From Buttiauxella agrestis ATCC 33320 (GTDB taxonomy: Bacteria; Pseudomonadota; Gammaproteobacteria; Enterobacterales; Enterobacteriaceae): 64,000 nt of DNA. Location of the stretch: contig JALKFA010000001.1 of the NCBI GenBank assembly GCA_024169445.1, positions 186,001 through 250,000 of the forward strand, read 5' to 3'. This document shows positions 29,027 through 38,731 of this stretch, piece by piece. Each line of letters begins with the position of its first letter. Position 1 is the stretch's first letter. The notes beneath the pieces are model-generated. The model was given only the letters and a program-made list of their open reading frames with translations. It was not told where the DNA came from and did not search any database. The translations under genes were made by a program, and so were the position numbers.

Positions 29027-29086
29027 CGGGCAGCGCGCAGCCACCGGAGCGTACACAAAGTACGTGAGGATGGCGAGCACTGCCCG
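29027..29086. repeat. 60-bp palindrome (box C-like) between loiP and speB
   Basis: Outer arms cgggcag and ctgcccg enclose an inner inverted repeat gtac-acaaa-gtac, with the conserved-looking ggagcgtac...gtacgtgagga core. It resembles the GC-rich palindromic box C repeats described in E. coli, as I remember them. The family name is tentative. It lies between the convergent genes loiP and speB. Confidence 0.55.
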
Positions 29087-29115
29087 GGTTCAAAATGGCA
29101 AGTAAAATAGCCTGA

Positions 29116-30036
29116 TTACTCGCCTTTCTTAGCCGCCTGGATATACAACATCTCCAGCGCCAACGTCGCGCCCGCCAAAGCAGTAATTTCAGACTGGTCG
29201 TAAGCCGGAGCCACTTCTACAACGTCCATACCAACGATGTTCAAATCTTTCAAACCACGAACCAGTTTCAGCGCGCGATCGGTAGTCAGACCACCGATAA
29301 CCGGCGTACCGGTGCCTGGTGCGAAAGCAGGATCGATGCAGTCGATATCAAAGGTCAGATAAACTGGCATATCGCCAACAATTTGCTTCACCTGCGCCAG
29401 CACATCGTCAACAGTACGGTCGTTCACCTGGCCTGCATCCAGCACGGTAAAGCCATTATCTTTGTCGAACTCGGTACGAATACCAATCTGCACAGAATGA
29501 TTCGGGTCGATCAGACCTTCTTTTGGCGCGGTGTAGAACATGGTGCCGTGGTCGAACTCGCAACCGTTCGCATAGGTGTCAGTGTGCGCATCGAAATGCA
29601 CCAGCGCCATTTTACCAAAGTGCTTAGCGTGAGCGCGCAACAGCGGCAGAGTCACGAAGTGGTCGCCACCGAAAGAGAGCATACGTTTACCGGCAGCCAG
29701 CAGTTTTTCTGCGTGAGCTTGCAGGCGTTCGCTCATATCACGCGCATCACCGAAGGCATAAACCAGGTCGCCACAGTCAACAACGTTCAGACGCTCACGC
29801 ATGTCGAAATTCCACGGGAAGCGGTTACCTTCCCACGCCAGGTTGGTAGAAACCTGACGAATAGCCGCAGGGCCATGACGCCCGCCTGCACGGCCAGAGG
29901 TTGCCGCATCAAAAGGAACGCCAGTGATCACCCAATCGGCATCGCTGTCATACGGCATGAAGTTCAGTGGAAAACGTAAAAAACCGAAGGCATTGGATAC
30001 CAGGGAATTGTCGTACTGATGGCCTAAGGTGCTCAT
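29116..30036 (-). CDS. speB: Agmatinase
   Basis: 306 residues, as in E. coli SpeB. It hydrolyses agmatine to putrescine and urea with a binuclear manganese site. The ureohydrolase motifs are present: G-G-D-H (123-126), D-A-H-T-D (149-153) and F-D-I-D-C-I-D near 229-235. It follows speA on the same strand. A strong terminator and an ERIC element separate the two, so it probably has its own promoter within about 30037-30170. Confidence 0.98.
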   Translation of the reverse strand: MSTLGHQYDNSLVSNAFGFLRFPLNFMPYDSDADWVITGVPFDAATSGRAGGRHGPAAIRQVSTNLAWEGNRFPWNFDMRERLNVVDCGDLVYAFGDARDMSERLQAHAEKLLAAGKRMLSFGGDHFVTLPLLRAHAKHFGKMALVHFDAHTDTYANGCEFDHGTMFYTAPKEGLIDPNHSVQIGIRTEFDKDNGFTVLDAGQVNDRTVDDVLAQVKQIVGDMPVYLTFDIDCIDPAFAPGTGTPVIGGLTTDRALKLVRGLKDLNIVGMDVVEVAPAYDQSEITALAGATLALEMLYIQAAKKGE

Positions 30037-30068
30037 GGTTTGACCTCACGATGATGGTAATTATTTGC

Positions 30069-30112
30069 AAAAAAAAGTCCCTTCCGCGTCGTTAACCCGA
30101 CGAGGAAGGGAC
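30069..30112 (-). terminator. Terminator between speA and speB
   Basis: gtcccttcc-gcgtcg and cgacg-aggaagggac form a long stem around ttaacc, followed on the minus strand by eight T residues. It should end speA transcripts before speB. Confidence 0.93.
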
Positions 30113-30173
30113 TGGATTCATTCAGACTGCTTGTTGGCGGATTATCGCCGAATGTAACCTTATTTGTATACTA

Positions 30174-30299
30174 ATTACTCTAGTAATTCGCGTTACAGGT
30201 AGGCGGCAAAGGAGCTTATCCCCGGGAGCTTACTTAAGTAAGTGACTGGGGTAAGTGAGTGCGGCCAACACCCCTGCGACTCGAAGTACGCCGAGTAAT
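30174..30299. repeat. ERIC/IRU element at the speA stop codon
   Basis: A 126-bp element with terminal repeats attactc and gagtaat and the ERIC core gggagcttacttaagtaagtgactggggt. Its outer ends have diverged from the usual tataccc but remain mutually complementary. It ends on the base before the speA stop codon. Confidence 0.9.
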
Positions 30300-32276
30300 T
30301 TACTCGTCTTCTAAATAAGTATAGCCATACAACCCAGCCTCAAACTCTTCGAGGAACTGCTGCTGCAAACCGGCATCCAGATCGGTCTGTTTGACCTGAT
30401 CACGGAAATGCTTGAGCAGAGTTTTTGGATCAAGCTGAACGTATTCCAGCATGTCCGCAACGGTATCGCCTTCATCAGAAAGCTCCACCTCTACGCTGCC
30501 GTCAGGGAAGACGAACACGTCAACCGCTTCGGTATCGCCAAACAGGTTGTGCATGTTGCCAAGGATTTCCTGGTATGCCCCAACCATAAAGAAGCCCAGC
30601 AACGGCGGGTTTTCCGCATCGTATTCTGGCATCGGCATAGTTGTCGCAATACCGTCACCATCGATGTAGTGATCGATAGCACCGTCGGAATCACAGGTGA
30701 TATCCAGCAGTACCGCACGACGCTCTGGGATCTGATTCAGCCCTTCAAGCGGCAGTACCGGGAACAGCTGATCGATACCCCACGCATCCGGCATGGACTG
30801 GAACAGCGAGAAGTTGACGTAAATCTTATCCGCCATACGTTCTTGCAGTTCGTCGATGATCGGGCGGTGTGCGCGGTTGCTAGGGTCAAGCAGGCGTTGA
30901 ATTTCGTGGCACATGCTCAGATAAAGCTGCTCCGCCCAGGCACGCTCCTGCAAAGAGAAACTCCCCGCCGAGTAGCCGGTATGGATATCATGCAGATCGT
31001 TCTGGCTATCGTGCAGCCATTCACGCAGCGAGCGACGGTTGTTCGGCTCGTGCATTTCGCCCCAGGTTTCCCACATGCTTTGCAGTGCACGGGACGCGTC
31101 TGCAGCCGGAGCTGTTGGCGTGGTGTATTCGTTGCGCTCAACACCAATGATGTTAGACACCAGCACGGTGTGGTGCGCGGTCACCGCACGGCCAGACTCG
31201 GTGATAACCGTCGGGTGCGGCAGGCCGTTTTCTTCACATGCGTCGCCAATCGCCCAAATGATGTTGTTCGCATATTCGTTCAGGCCATAGTTGACCGAAC
31301 AATCTGACTGCGAACGCGTGCCTTCATAGTCCACGCCCAGACCGCCGCCCACATCGAAGCATTCGATGTTAACGCCCATCTTGTGCAGCTCAACATAGAA
31401 ACGCGCTGATTCACGCACGCCGGTGGCGATATCGCGAATATTCGCCATTTGCGAACCGAGGTGGAAGTGCAGTAATTGCAGGCTGTCGATACGACCGGCT
31501 TCACGCAACATTTCAACCAGTTGCAGAACCTGCGTCGCCGCCAGACCAAATTTTGATTTCTCGCCGCCTGAAGACTGCCATTTGCCCGAACCTTGCGATG
31601 CCAGACGCGCACGCACGCCAAGGCGCGGTACCACATTCAGGCGCTCGGCTTCTTCCAGCACAATGCGAATTTCAGACATCTTCTCGATGACCAGATAAAC
31701 CTTGTGGCCCATCTTCTCGCCGATCAACGCCAGGCGGATGTATTCACGGTCTTTATAACCGTTACACACAATGACCGAACGCGTCATGCCCGCATGCGCC
31801 AGCACAGCCATCAGTTCTGCTTTAGAACCTGCTTCCAGGCCCAGCGGTTCGCCGGAATGAATCAGTGATTCAATCACGCGACGGTGCTGGTTCACCTTGA
31901 TTGGGTAAACGAGGAAATAGTTGCCGTTATAACCATAGGATTCGCGAGCACGTTTGAACGCTGCATTAATAGAACGCAGGCGGTGCTGCAAAATCTGCGG
32001 GAAGCAGAACAGTGCAGGCAAACGCTGCCCCTGTGCTTCACGGGCTTTTACGAGTTCAGCGAGATCAACACGCGCTTCCGGGACATCCGGGTCCGGGCAA
32101 ACGGTGATATGACCGAGCTCATTGACGTCGTAATAGTTATTGCCCCACCAGGCAATATTGTAAGTACGCAGCATTTTGCTGGCTTCCTGGGAGCTCATGG
32201 CAACCTCCTGCATGGAGCGGTGTACATCCTGCTCGCCCACTGACGAACCCGAAACAGAAGAGATTTTGTCAGACAT
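30300..32276 (-). CDS. speA: Biosynthetic arginine decarboxylase
   Basis: 658 residues from the ATG at 32276 (M-S-D-K-I-S-S-V), as in E. coli. A PLP-dependent fold-type III decarboxylase that makes agmatine from arginine for putrescine synthesis. The PLP lysine is Lys127 in Y-P-I-K-V-N-Q. The Gly-rich [10 protein letters not shown] motif lies near residue 320. The C-terminus [13 protein letters not shown] is fully conserved. Its first 8 bp overlap the end of yqgB, so translation may be coupled. Only the first 20 or so residues differ notably from E. coli. Confidence 0.98.
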   Translation of the reverse strand: MSDKISSVSGSSVGEQDVHRSMQEVAMSSQEASKMLRTYNIAWWGNNYYDVNELGHITVCPDPDVPEARVDLAELVKAREAQGQRLPALFCFPQILQHRLRSINAAFKRARESYGYNGNYFLVYPIKVNQHRRVIESLIHSGEPLGLEAGSKAELMAVLAHAGMTRSVIVCNGYKDREYIRLALIGEKMGHKVYLVIEKMSEIRIVLEEAERLNVVPRLGVRARLASQGSGKWQSSGGEKSKFGLAATQVLQLVEMLREAGRIDSLQLLHFHLGSQMANIRDIATGVRESARFYVELHKMGVNIECFDVGGGLGVDYEGTRSQSDCSVNYGLNEYANNIIWAIGDACEENGLPHPTVITESGRAVTAHHTVLVSNIIGVERNEYTTPTAPAADASRALQSMWETWGEMHEPNNRRSLREWLHDSQNDLHDIHTGYSAGSFSLQERAWAEQLYLSMCHEIQRLLDPSNRAHRPIIDELQERMADKIYVNFSLFQSMPDAWGIDQLFPVLPLEGLNQIPERRAVLLDITCDSDGAIDHYIDGDGIATTMPMPEYDAENPPLLGFFMVGAYQEILGNMHNLFGDTEAVDVFVFPDGSVEVELSDEGDTVADMLEYVQLDPKTLLKHFRDQVKQTDLDAGLQQQFLEEFEAGLYGYTYLEDE

Positions 32277-32415
32277 GGCGAACCTCAAATTTAAACGAAT
32301 GTGCAAAACAGTTGACTACTATCGCAGGGGTATCCCGCAATAACAACCCATTAACAGCGCGTATCGGCAGCATAAGACGCTGACAGACAAACTGTGCGAC
32401 CGGTTTCTTTTTCAT
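32269..32415 (-). CDS. yqgB: Small protein YqgB
   Basis: 48 residues from the ATG at 32415 (M-K-K-K-P-V-A-Q). It shares the start M-K-K-K-P-V-A-Q, the centre G-L-L and the A-I-V-V-N-C-F motif with E. coli YqgB (43 residues). The tail beyond A-I-V-V-N-C-F differs because the frame continues into speA. The stop lies 8 bp inside speA. E. coli YqgB is annotated as an acid-responsive small protein; its function is unknown. Position and overlap suggest that it works as a leader peptide of speA, which is inference. Confidence 0.8.
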   Translation of the reverse strand: MKKKPVAQFVCQRLMLPIRAVNGLLLRDTPAIVVNCFAHSFKFEVRHV

Positions 32416-32600
32416 ATCATTGTAAAAACACGTAACCGAGCTTCGTAGAACGAGTCGGCGAAACCACGAGAATACTCTTATCGATGACAAGAGAGCCCTT
32501 GTTCAGAATTTCACGGGTTTAAAAACCGGCCCGAGAGTCCTGAGAAGCGCCGAGATGGGTATAACATCGGCAGGAATGCAGCAAAGAGATGCTTATTGAG
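32416..32600 (-). other. Structured leader of yqgB-speA
   Basis: This region upstream of yqgB contains several hairpins. ctctt / aagag is at 32475-32493. The palindrome gggtttaaaaacc is near 32515-32527. A two-part stem tcctg...gccgagatg / catcggc-agga is at 32538-32575. Their density suggests a folded 5' leader, possibly regulatory. I do not recognise a known riboswitch class. Confidence 0.4.
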
Positions 32601-32934
32601 AGAGGCAAATGCACACCAGACTGGTGAGCCAGATTCTGTGAATTACAGCGGTTTTTCAATCCTGACACCTCCACACATACCATTTAGGGCATGCGACAAG
32701 CCAAAGCTAAGAAATTTGCTCAACCCGGCTGGAAGTGGGCAACACGTAGAAATGTGTGCTTGTTGAATGAGCCGCGCGCGCCGCTTTATACCGATAACAG
32801 CCAAAAATTGCAAAACAAAAATCCCTGCTTTGCGGCACTGTCAGTAAAAATTGCCATCCAAGATTATGCTTAGAAACTTGCGGGTAGAAAAATCACTGGT
32901 AATCTGATTAAGGGATAACCTAGAATAGCCGTCC
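32601..32934. other. Gene-free stretch between yqgB and metK
   Basis: About 330 bp with no supported gene. The 60-codon frames at 32691 (+) and 33052 (-) have no recognisable product or clear ribosome binding site. The region probably contains the promoter of yqgB-speA and part of the metK promoter. Confidence 0.5.
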
Positions 32935-32974
32935 AGATGTTAATCCATCTATACCGATTAACTGTTAGACTGCC
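32935..32974. promoter_or_regulatory. MetJ operator (met boxes) of metK
   Basis: Five contiguous 8-bp units resembling the met box AGACGTCT: agatgtta, atccatct, ataccgat, taactgtt and agactgcc. Individual matches are only 3-5 of 8, but the tandem spacing is exact and metK is a known MetJ target. The array lies about 108 bp upstream of the metK start. Confidence 0.75.
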
Positions 32975-33081
32975 TGAAATTAATCCTGTGGCTAAAACTC
33001 CGAATATCAGTATATCGCACTGATACGAGCGCCAATTAGCGGCAGTCTGCACTAACCTAATTCTCTTAGGGTGAATAAAAT

Positions 33082-34236
33082 ATGGCCAAGCACCTCTTTA
33101 CGTCCGAGTCTGTATCAGAAGGGCATCCCGATAAAATCGCTGACCAAATCTCTGATGCGGTCCTCGATGCGATCCTCGAGCAGGATCCAAAAGCACGCGT
33201 AGCTTGTGAGACTTACGTTAAAACCGGCATGGTTCTGGTTGGCGGTGAAATCACCACCAGCGCCTGGGTTGATATCGAAGAAATCACTCGCCAAACGATT
33301 CGTGACATCGGCTACGTGCATTCTGATATGGGCTTTGATGCCAATTCTTGTGCCGTGTTAAGCGCGATTGGTAAGCAGTCCCCGGACATCAACCAGGGCG
33401 TTGACCGTACCGATCCACTGGAACAAGGTGCGGGCGACCAGGGCCTGATGTTTGGTTATGCAACCAACGAAACCGAAGTGCTGATGCCAGCGCCAATCAC
33501 TTACGCGCACCTTCTGGTTCAACGCCAGGCTGAAGTTCGTAAAAATGGCTCCCTGCCGTGGCTGCGCCCGGATGCGAAAAGCCAAATCACGTTCCAGTAC
33601 GACGACGGTAAAATCGTCGGTATTGATGCCGTGGTTCTGTCTACCCAGCACTCTGAAGATGTACAGCTGAAAACGCTGCAAGAAGCGGTGATGGAAGAGA
33701 TCATCAAGCCGGTTCTGCCAGCAGAATGGCTGAACGCTTCCACCAAATACCACATCAACCCAACAGGCCGTTTTGTTATCGGTGGCCCAATGGGTGACTG
33801 TGGTCTGACCGGTCGTAAAATTATCGTTGATACCTACGGCGGCATGGCTCGTCACGGTGGCGGCGCGTTCTCCGGTAAAGATCCGTCTAAAGTTGACCGT
33901 TCCGCAGCATACGCGGCGCGTTATGTCGCGAAAAACATCGTTGCTGCGGGTCTGGCTGACCGCTGTGAAATCCAGGTGTCTTACGCCATCGGCGTGGCAG
34001 AACCGACTTCCATCATGGTTGAAACCTTCGGTACCGAGAAAATCTCTACCGAGCAACTGACCCTGCTGGTGCGCGAGTTCTTCGACCTGCGTCCGTACGG
34101 CCTGATTCAGATGCTGGATCTGCTGCACCCAATCTACAAAGAAACTGCCGCATACGGTCACTTTGGTCGTGAGCATTTCCCTTGGGAAAAAACCGACAAA
34201 GCAGAATTGCTGCGTGATGCTGCCGGCCTGAAGTAA
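33082..34236 (+). CDS. metK: S-adenosylmethionine synthase
   Basis: 384 residues, as in E. coli MetK. It makes S-adenosylmethionine from methionine and ATP. Substrate motifs are present: G-H-P-D-K (14-18), the hexapeptide G-A-G-D-Q-G (116-121) and the P-loop-like G-G-G-A-F-S-G-K-D near 260. It is preceded by met boxes and transcribed alone. Its terminator hairpin is repeated four times in the array that follows. Confidence 0.99.
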   Translation: MAKHLFTSESVSEGHPDKIADQISDAVLDAILEQDPKARVACETYVKTGMVLVGGEITTSAWVDIEEITRQTIRDIGYVHSDMGFDANSCAVLSAIGKQSPDINQGVDRTDPLEQGAGDQGLMFGYATNETEVLMPAPITYAHLLVQRQAEVRKNGSLPWLRPDAKSQITFQYDDGKIVGIDAVVLSTQHSEDVQLKTLQEAVMEEIIKPVLPAEWLNASTKYHINPTGRFVIGGPMGDCGLTGRKIIVDTYGGMARHGGGAFSGKDPSKVDRSAAYAARYVAKNIVAAGLADRCEIQVSYAIGVAEPTSIMVETFGTEKISTEQLTLLVREFFDLRPYGLIQMLDLLHPIYKETAAYGHFGREHFPWEKTDKAELLRDAAGLK

Positions 34237-34257
34237 AATCCGTCAGAGCTCCAGACA

Positions 34258-34796
34258 TTAAAGGCCAGCGCTCTGCTGGTCTTTAAGACCGATGACAAAC
34301 CTCTACGTAGGTCGGATAAGCGCAGCGTCATCCGACACTTTTATCTGCAACAACAGGCGAAAATGGTGGATGGCGCTATCGCTTATCCCCCCTACAACAC
34401 CTGTTTAATGACCTTTGTCAGCAATCTAAAAGGCCAGCGCTCTGCTGGTCTTTTAGACCGATGACGAACCTCTTCGTAGGTCGGATAAGCGCAGCGTCAT
34501 CCGACACTTTTATCTGCAACAACAGGCGAAAATGGTGGATGGTGCTATCGCTTATCCCCCCTACAACACCTGTTTAGTGACCTTTGTCAGCAATCTAAAA
34601 GGCCAGCGCTCTGCTGGTCTTTAAGACCGATGACAAACCTCTTCGTAGGTCGGATAAGCGCAGCGTCTTCCGACACTTTTATCTGCAACAACAGGCGAAA
34701 ATGGTGGATGGCGCTATCGCTTATCCCCCCTACAACACCTGTTTAGTGACCTTTGTCAGCAATCTAAAAGGCCAGCGCTCTGCTGGTCTTTTTTAT
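34258..34796. repeat. Tandem array of metK terminator hairpin plus REP pair (169 bp x3)
   Basis: The hairpin ggccagc-gctct-gctggtc recurs at 34263, 34432, 34601 and 34770, exactly 169 bp apart. Between hairpins are three nearly identical modules: agaccgatgac(a/g)aacctct, a REP unit (gtaggtcggataagcg...gtcatccgac), an inverted REP unit (ggtggatggcg...cttatcccccc) and gacctttgtcagcaatct. The module is the same in kind and orientation to transcription as that in the 8.3-9.0 kb array. Differences between copies are few (for example gtcttccgac in copy 3). Confidence 0.93.
34766..34796 (+). terminator. metK-distal terminator with U-tract
   Basis: ggccagc-gctct-gctggtc followed by tttttt. Of four hairpin copies, only this last one has the uninterrupted T-run of an intrinsic terminator. 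The first copy, 25 bp after the metK stop, has tttaagacc instead. Confidence 0.88.
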
Positions 34797-34842
34797 TTCC
34801 ACAACCCCCATCTGCCCCCCAGCCATCTCCAACAAACGCCCA

Positions 34843-34858
34843 GTGAAAGCGATTACAT
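34843..34858. promoter_or_regulatory. GalR/GalS operator, distal, of galP
   Basis: GTGAAAGCGATTACAT matches the gal operator consensus GTGKNANCGNTTNCAC at nearly all conserved positions. It lies 183 bp upstream of the second operator, which would permit repression by looping. Confidence 0.8.
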
Positions 34859-35025
34859 ATGCGTTAAAAGATAGTTAATTAAGATTAATCCTCATGACAG
34901 ATTAATGTTGACGCACTGTTTACATAAATGCTCAGACTAGTCCGGATTACTTATTTTCTCTTTTATTATCCGCATTTAATGCTATGTTTTATATAATAAA
35001 TTTATACATACACTTCTTGACATTA

Positions 35026-35041
35026 GTGTAAGCGATTACAC
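35026..35041. promoter_or_regulatory. GalR/GalS operator, proximal, of galP
   Basis: GTGTAAGCGATTACAC is a perfect palindromic match to the gal operator consensus, 88 bp upstream of the galP start and next to the CRP site. Confidence 0.9.
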
Positions 35042-35044
35042 TAA

Positions 35045-35060
35045 CGTGAGTTGCATCACA
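35045..35060. promoter_or_regulatory. CRP site of galP
   Basis: CGTGA-GTTGCA-TCACA matches 9 of 10 conserved CRP bases and follows the proximal gal operator by 3 bp. E. coli galP is activated by CRP-cAMP and repressed by GalR and GalS. Confidence 0.75.
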
Positions 35061-35128
35061 TAATTTCACGTAGCGTTGCCCTACCCTTAATAGCGAGACA
35101 CCCCCAAATAATTCAACTGGAGAGCACT

Positions 35129-36523
35129 ATGCCTGACATAAAAAAACAAGGGCGCTCGAACAAAAGCATGACCTTTTTCGTCTGTTTCCTTGCGGCCCTG
35201 GCAGGTTTGTTGTTTGGCCTTGATATCGGCGTTATTGCCGGTGCGTTGCCGTTTATCGCGAAAGATTTCCAGATAACCGCACATCAACAAGAGTGGGTTG
35301 TCAGCTCGATGATGTTTGGCGCAGCAGTCGGTGCAGTGGGTAGTGGCTGGCTCTCGTTCCGTATCGGGCGCAAATACAGCCTGATGATTGGCGCAGTGCT
35401 ATTCGTTGCAGGCTCGCTCTGTTCTGCGTTTGCACCGAATACTGAAATCCTGATTCTTTCCCGCGTGTTGCTTGGGCTGGCAGTCGGTGTTGCATCTTAT
35501 ACCGCACCGCTTTATCTGTCTGAAATTGCTCCAGAAAAAATTCGTGGCAGCATGATTTCGATGTACCAGCTGATGATTACCATCGGGATTCTCGGTGCTT
35601 ACCTTTCTGATACCGCATTCAGCTACAGCGGCTCATGGCGCTGGATGCTGGGCGTCATTACTATTCCAGCCCTGATTCTTCTGGTTGGCGTGTTCTTCCT
35701 GCCAGACAGCCCGCGCTGGTTCGCTGCTAAACGTCGTTTCCACGATGCCGAGCGCGTCCTGTTGCGCCTGCGTGATACCAGTGCCGAAGCCAAACGTGAA
35801 CTGGAAGAAATCCGTGAAAGCCTGAAAGTTAAACAAAGCGGTTGGTCGCTGTTTAAAGACAACAGCAACTTCCGCCGTGCGGTGTTCCTCGGCATTCTGC
35901 TTCAGGTGATGCAGCAGTTCACCGGTATGAACGTCATCATGTATTACGCGCCGAAAATCTTCGAAATAGCGGGCTTTACCAACACCAATCAACAAATGTG
36001 GGGCACCGTAATTGTTGGGCTGATCAACGTACTGGCGACATTTATTGCGATCGGTCTGGTGGACCGCTGGGGCCGTAAACCGACGCTGGTACTGGGCTTC
36101 ATGGTGATGGCTGTTGGCATGGGCATACTGGGTACCATGCTGCACATTGGTATTCACTCCCAGGGCGCGCAATACTTCGCCATCGCAATGCTGTTGATGT
36201 TTATCGTCGGTTTTGCAATGAGTGCGGGTCCACTGATTTGGGTGCTGTGTTCTGAAATCCAACCGCTGAAAGGCCGCGATTTTGGTATCACCTGCTCTAC
36301 CGCCACCAACTGGATTGCCAACATGATCGTCGGCGCAACATTCCTGACCATGCTTAACACTCTGGGTAACGCGAATACCTTCTGGGTCTACGCGGCGTTA
36401 AATCTGTTCTTTATTGTGCTCACTCTGTGGCTGATTCCAGAAACCAAACACGTTTCCCTGGAACACATCGAACGTAACTTGATGAAAGGCCGCCGCTTAC
36501 GTGAGATTGGCGCTCACGAATAA
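35129..36523 (+). CDS. galP: Galactose:H+ symporter GalP
   Basis: 464 residues from the ATG at 35129 (M-P-D-I-K-K-Q-G), equal to E. coli GalP. It is an inner-membrane sugar porter of the major facilitator superfamily, with twelve transmembrane helices. The sugar-porter signatures are present: G-R-K after TM2, P-E-S/T-type P-D-S-P-R-W-F after TM6, the D-R-W-G-R-K loop after TM8 and P-E-T-K at the end. Glucose and galactose contacts of TM7 lie in [10 protein letters not shown]. The frame from 35051 extends through the CRP site and is rejected. gal operators and CRP sites upstream support the identity. Confidence 0.98.
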   Translation: MPDIKKQGRSNKSMTFFVCFLAALAGLLFGLDIGVIAGALPFIAKDFQITAHQQEWVVSSMMFGAAVGAVGSGWLSFRIGRKYSLMIGAVLFVAGSLCSAFAPNTEILILSRVLLGLAVGVASYTAPLYLSEIAPEKIRGSMISMYQLMITIGILGAYLSDTAFSYSGSWRWMLGVITIPALILLVGVFFLPDSPRWFAAKRRFHDAERVLLRLRDTSAEAKRELEEIRESLKVKQSGWSLFKDNSNFRRAVFLGILLQVMQQFTGMNVIMYYAPKIFEIAGFTNTNQQMWGTVIVGLINVLATFIAIGLVDRWGRKPTLVLGFMVMAVGMGILGTMLHIGIHSQGAQYFAIAMLLMFIVGFAMSAGPLIWVLCSEIQPLKGRDFGITCSTATNWIANMIVGATFLTMLNTLGNANTFWVYAALNLFFIVLTLWLIPETKHVSLEHIERNLMKGRRLREIGAHE

Positions 36524-36594
36524 ACCACACTCGCCCCTTTCCACAATGGAGAGGGGCTTGCACCCTGCTTCGCCTGGCACTAATCTGTGCCGTT

Positions 36595-37110
36595 ATGAAA
36601 TCCCCAAGACTCCCCATCGCACTCCAACAGGCCGTTATGCGCTGCCTGCGAGAAAAACTCCAACAAGCCAATCAGCAGTTGGGCCGAAACTATCCTGAAC
36701 CGAAACTGGTCTATCAGCAGCGCGGCACTGCTGCGGGTACCGCATGGATGGATAGCTACGAAATTCGTCTAAATCCGGTATTGCTGATGGAAAATCAGCA
36801 AACTTTCATTGATGAAGTTGTGCCGCATGAACTGGCACATCTGTTGGTCTGGAAACACTTTGGCCGCGTAGCACCACACGGCAAAGAGTGGAAATGGATG
36901 ATGGAAGCGGTGCTTGGCGTCCCCGCTCGTCGCACGCATAAGTTTGAAGTGCAATCCGTGCGTAAGAACACCTTTCCCTATCGCTGCCGCTGCCAGTTGC
37001 ATCAGCTTACCGTCCGACGCCATAACCGTGTGGTGCGTGGCGAAGCAGAATACCGCTGCGTTCAGTGCGGCGACCTGTTAAAAGCAGACGCTACAACCTC
37101 CTGTAATTAA
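36595..37110 (+). CDS. sprT: SprT family zinc metalloprotein
   Basis: 171 residues (E. coli 165). The zincin motif H-E-L-A-H is at 78-82, with a further His in the V-W-K-H segment. The C-terminal zinc ribbon pairs Y-R-C-R-C with Y-R-C-V-Q-C-G near 130-162. The family includes eukaryotic Spartan proteases for DNA-protein crosslinks. Bacterial SprT is annotated from its effect on the stationary-phase gene bolA, and its activity is not settled. It lies in the conserved order galP-sprT-endA and is probably expressed with endA or by read-through from galP. Confidence 0.95.
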   Translation: MKSPRLPIALQQAVMRCLREKLQQANQQLGRNYPEPKLVYQQRGTAAGTAWMDSYEIRLNPVLLMENQQTFIDEVVPHELAHLLVWKHFGRVAPHGKEWKWMMEAVLGVPARRTHKFEVQSVRKNTFPYRCRCQLHQLTVRRHNRVVRGEAEYRCVQCGDLLKADATTSCN

Positions 37111-37202
37111 AAATAATAATCGGAAAGTTTCCTGATTTAGCTTATTGAATCCTGATAACCCATCAGTTAGGGTGCGAGCACGTTTTAGTAAGGATTCTGG
37201 AA

Positions 37203-37910
37203 ATGTCTCGCAAATATTCTTTGGCTGTTGCAGTTGTTGCAGCCCTCTCCTCTTTTTCCGCACTCAGTGCCGGTATTAATAATTTCTCTCAAGCTAAAGC
37301 CGCTGGCGTCAAAGTGAATGCCGACGCGCCGGGTGACTTCTATTGCGGATGTAAAATCAGCTGGGAAGGGAAAAAGGGCGTTCCCGATCTCGAATCCTGC
37401 GGTTACAAAGTCCGTAAGAATGAAAACCGTGCGACACGCATAGAGTGGGAGCATGTCGTACCGGCCTGGCAGTTCGGCCATCAGCGCCAGTGTTGGCAAG
37501 ATGGCGGCCGTAAAAACTGCTCCAAAGATCCGGAATATCGCAAGATGGAAAGCGATATGCACAACCTGCAACCCGCAGTAGGCGAAGTGAATGCTGACCG
37601 TAACAACTTCATGTATAGCCAGTGGAATGGCGGCGAAGGTCAGTACGGGCAATGTGAAATGAAAGTCGACTTCAAAGATAAGATTGCCGAGCCACCTGCG
37701 CGTGCGCGTGGTGCTATTGCTCGTACTTATTTCTACATGCGTGACCAATATCAGCTCAACCTTTCTCGCCAGCAAACCCAGCTGTTTGAGGCGTGGAACA
37801 AGCAATATCCGGTCACTGCCTGGGAATGTGAGCGCGATGAGCGCATATCCAAAGTTCAGGGTAATCATAACCCTTATGTGCTACGAGCTTGCCAGGCGCA
37901 AAACAGCTAA
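37203..37910 (+). CDS. endA: DNA-specific endonuclease I
   Basis: 235 residues, as in E. coli EndA. The Sec signal peptide spans M-S-R-K-Y-S to A-L-S-A (about residue 22). The mature periplasmic enzyme cuts double-stranded DNA to short oligonucleotides. The His-Me finger motif lies in W-E-H-V-V-P-A-W near residues 82-89, followed by the M-H-N-L-Q-P segment and the Asn of N-A-D-R-N-N. Cysteine pairs for disulphides are visible. A GC-rich hairpin follows the stop. Confidence 0.97.
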   Translation: MSRKYSLAVAVVAALSSFSALSAGINNFSQAKAAGVKVNADAPGDFYCGCKISWEGKKGVPDLESCGYKVRKNENRATRIEWEHVVPAWQFGHQRQCWQDGGRKNCSKDPEYRKMESDMHNLQPAVGEVNADRNNFMYSQWNGGEGQYGQCEMKVDFKDKIAEPPARARGAIARTYFYMRDQYQLNLSRQQTQLFEAWNKQYPVTAWECERDERISKVQGNHNPYVLRACQAQNS

Positions 37911-37927
37911 CCTACACTAGCGGTTTA

Positions 37928-37956
37928 GTCCCCTCTCCCTCAGGGGGAGGGAGAAA
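37928..37956 (+). terminator. GC-rich hairpin after endA
   Basis: cccctctccct-cag-ggggaggga followed by gaaaaac. It belongs to the ctctccc/gggagag repeat type that also occurs at 41341 and 58096. There is no T-run, so termination is uncertain. Confidence 0.5.
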
Positions 37957-37985
37957 AACACGACCTCTTTTGGATATTAAAAACC

Positions 37986-38717
37986 ATGCGTATACCCCGC
38001 ATTCACCATCCTGAATTACTCACCGTTGGCCAGGACGTGGCACTTTGTGAAGATGCGGCTAACCACGTCGGCCGTGTACTGCGCATGAATGCAGGCCACG
38101 CACTGCAGTTGTTCGATGGCAGCAATCAAGTTTTTGATGCTGAAATCGTTCAGGCAGATAAGAAAAGTGTGCGGGTGAAAGTGCTTAGTGCCACCATCGA
38201 TAACCGCGAATCCCCACTGCATCTGCATCTTGGTCAGGTCATGTCGCGTGGCGAGAAAATGGAGTTCACCATTCAGAAGGCCGTTGAGCTGGGTGTGAAT
38301 GTGATTACCCCTTTGTTTTCTGAACGCTGTGGCGTAAAACTGGATGCCGAGCGGCTGAATAAAAAGCTCTCGCAGTGGCAGAAAATTGCCATTGCTGCCT
38401 GTGAACAGTGTGGACGCAATGTGGTGCCGGAAGTGCGCCCGGCGATGGATCTTGAAGCGTGGTGTGCTGAGGACGATGCAAGTCTCAAGCTCAATCTGCA
38501 TCCACGCGCTAACGCCAGTATTAATACCTTGCCGCAACCTGTTGAACGTGTGCGCCTGCTGATTGGCCCGGAAGGCGGTTTAACTGCTGACGAAATCGCC
38601 ATGACCTCGCGCCATCAATTTACTGATATTCTGTTGGGACCTCGCGTTCTGCGTACTGAGACTACCGCGCTCACCGCGATTACCGCACTGCAAGTGCGTT
38701 TTGGCGACCTGGGCTAA
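37986..38717 (+). CDS. rsmE: 16S rRNA (uracil-1498-N3)-methyltransferase RsmE
   Basis: 243 residues, as in E. coli. An N-terminal PUA-like RNA-binding domain precedes the SPOUT methyltransferase domain. The deep trefoil knot motif L-I-G-P-E-G-G-L is near residues 195-202, and the final [12 protein letters not shown] motif binds S-adenosylmethionine. It methylates N3 of U1498 in 16S rRNA. gshB follows after 14 bp, so the two form an operon. Confidence 0.97.
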   Translation: MRIPRIHHPELLTVGQDVALCEDAANHVGRVLRMNAGHALQLFDGSNQVFDAEIVQADKKSVRVKVLSATIDNRESPLHLHLGQVMSRGEKMEFTIQKAVELGVNVITPLFSERCGVKLDAERLNKKLSQWQKIAIAACEQCGRNVVPEVRPAMDLEAWCAEDDASLKLNLHPRANASINTLPQPVERVRLLIGPEGGLTADEIAMTSRHQFTDILLGPRVLRTETTALTAITALQVRFGDLG

Positions 38718-38731
38718 AACCGGAGAAAACA

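Noticed and set aside
30408-31307. 299-residue plus-strand frame opposite speA
   Set aside because: speA on the other strand is certain. The frame has no recognisable protein features.
32691-32873. 60-codon frame between yqgB and metK
   Set aside because: No good ribosome binding site and no match to known small proteins of this region.
34258-34796. Possible tandem tRNA or sRNA genes
   Set aside because: Repeated units are terminator hairpins and REP palindromes. No cloverleaf, anticodon arm or CCA pattern.
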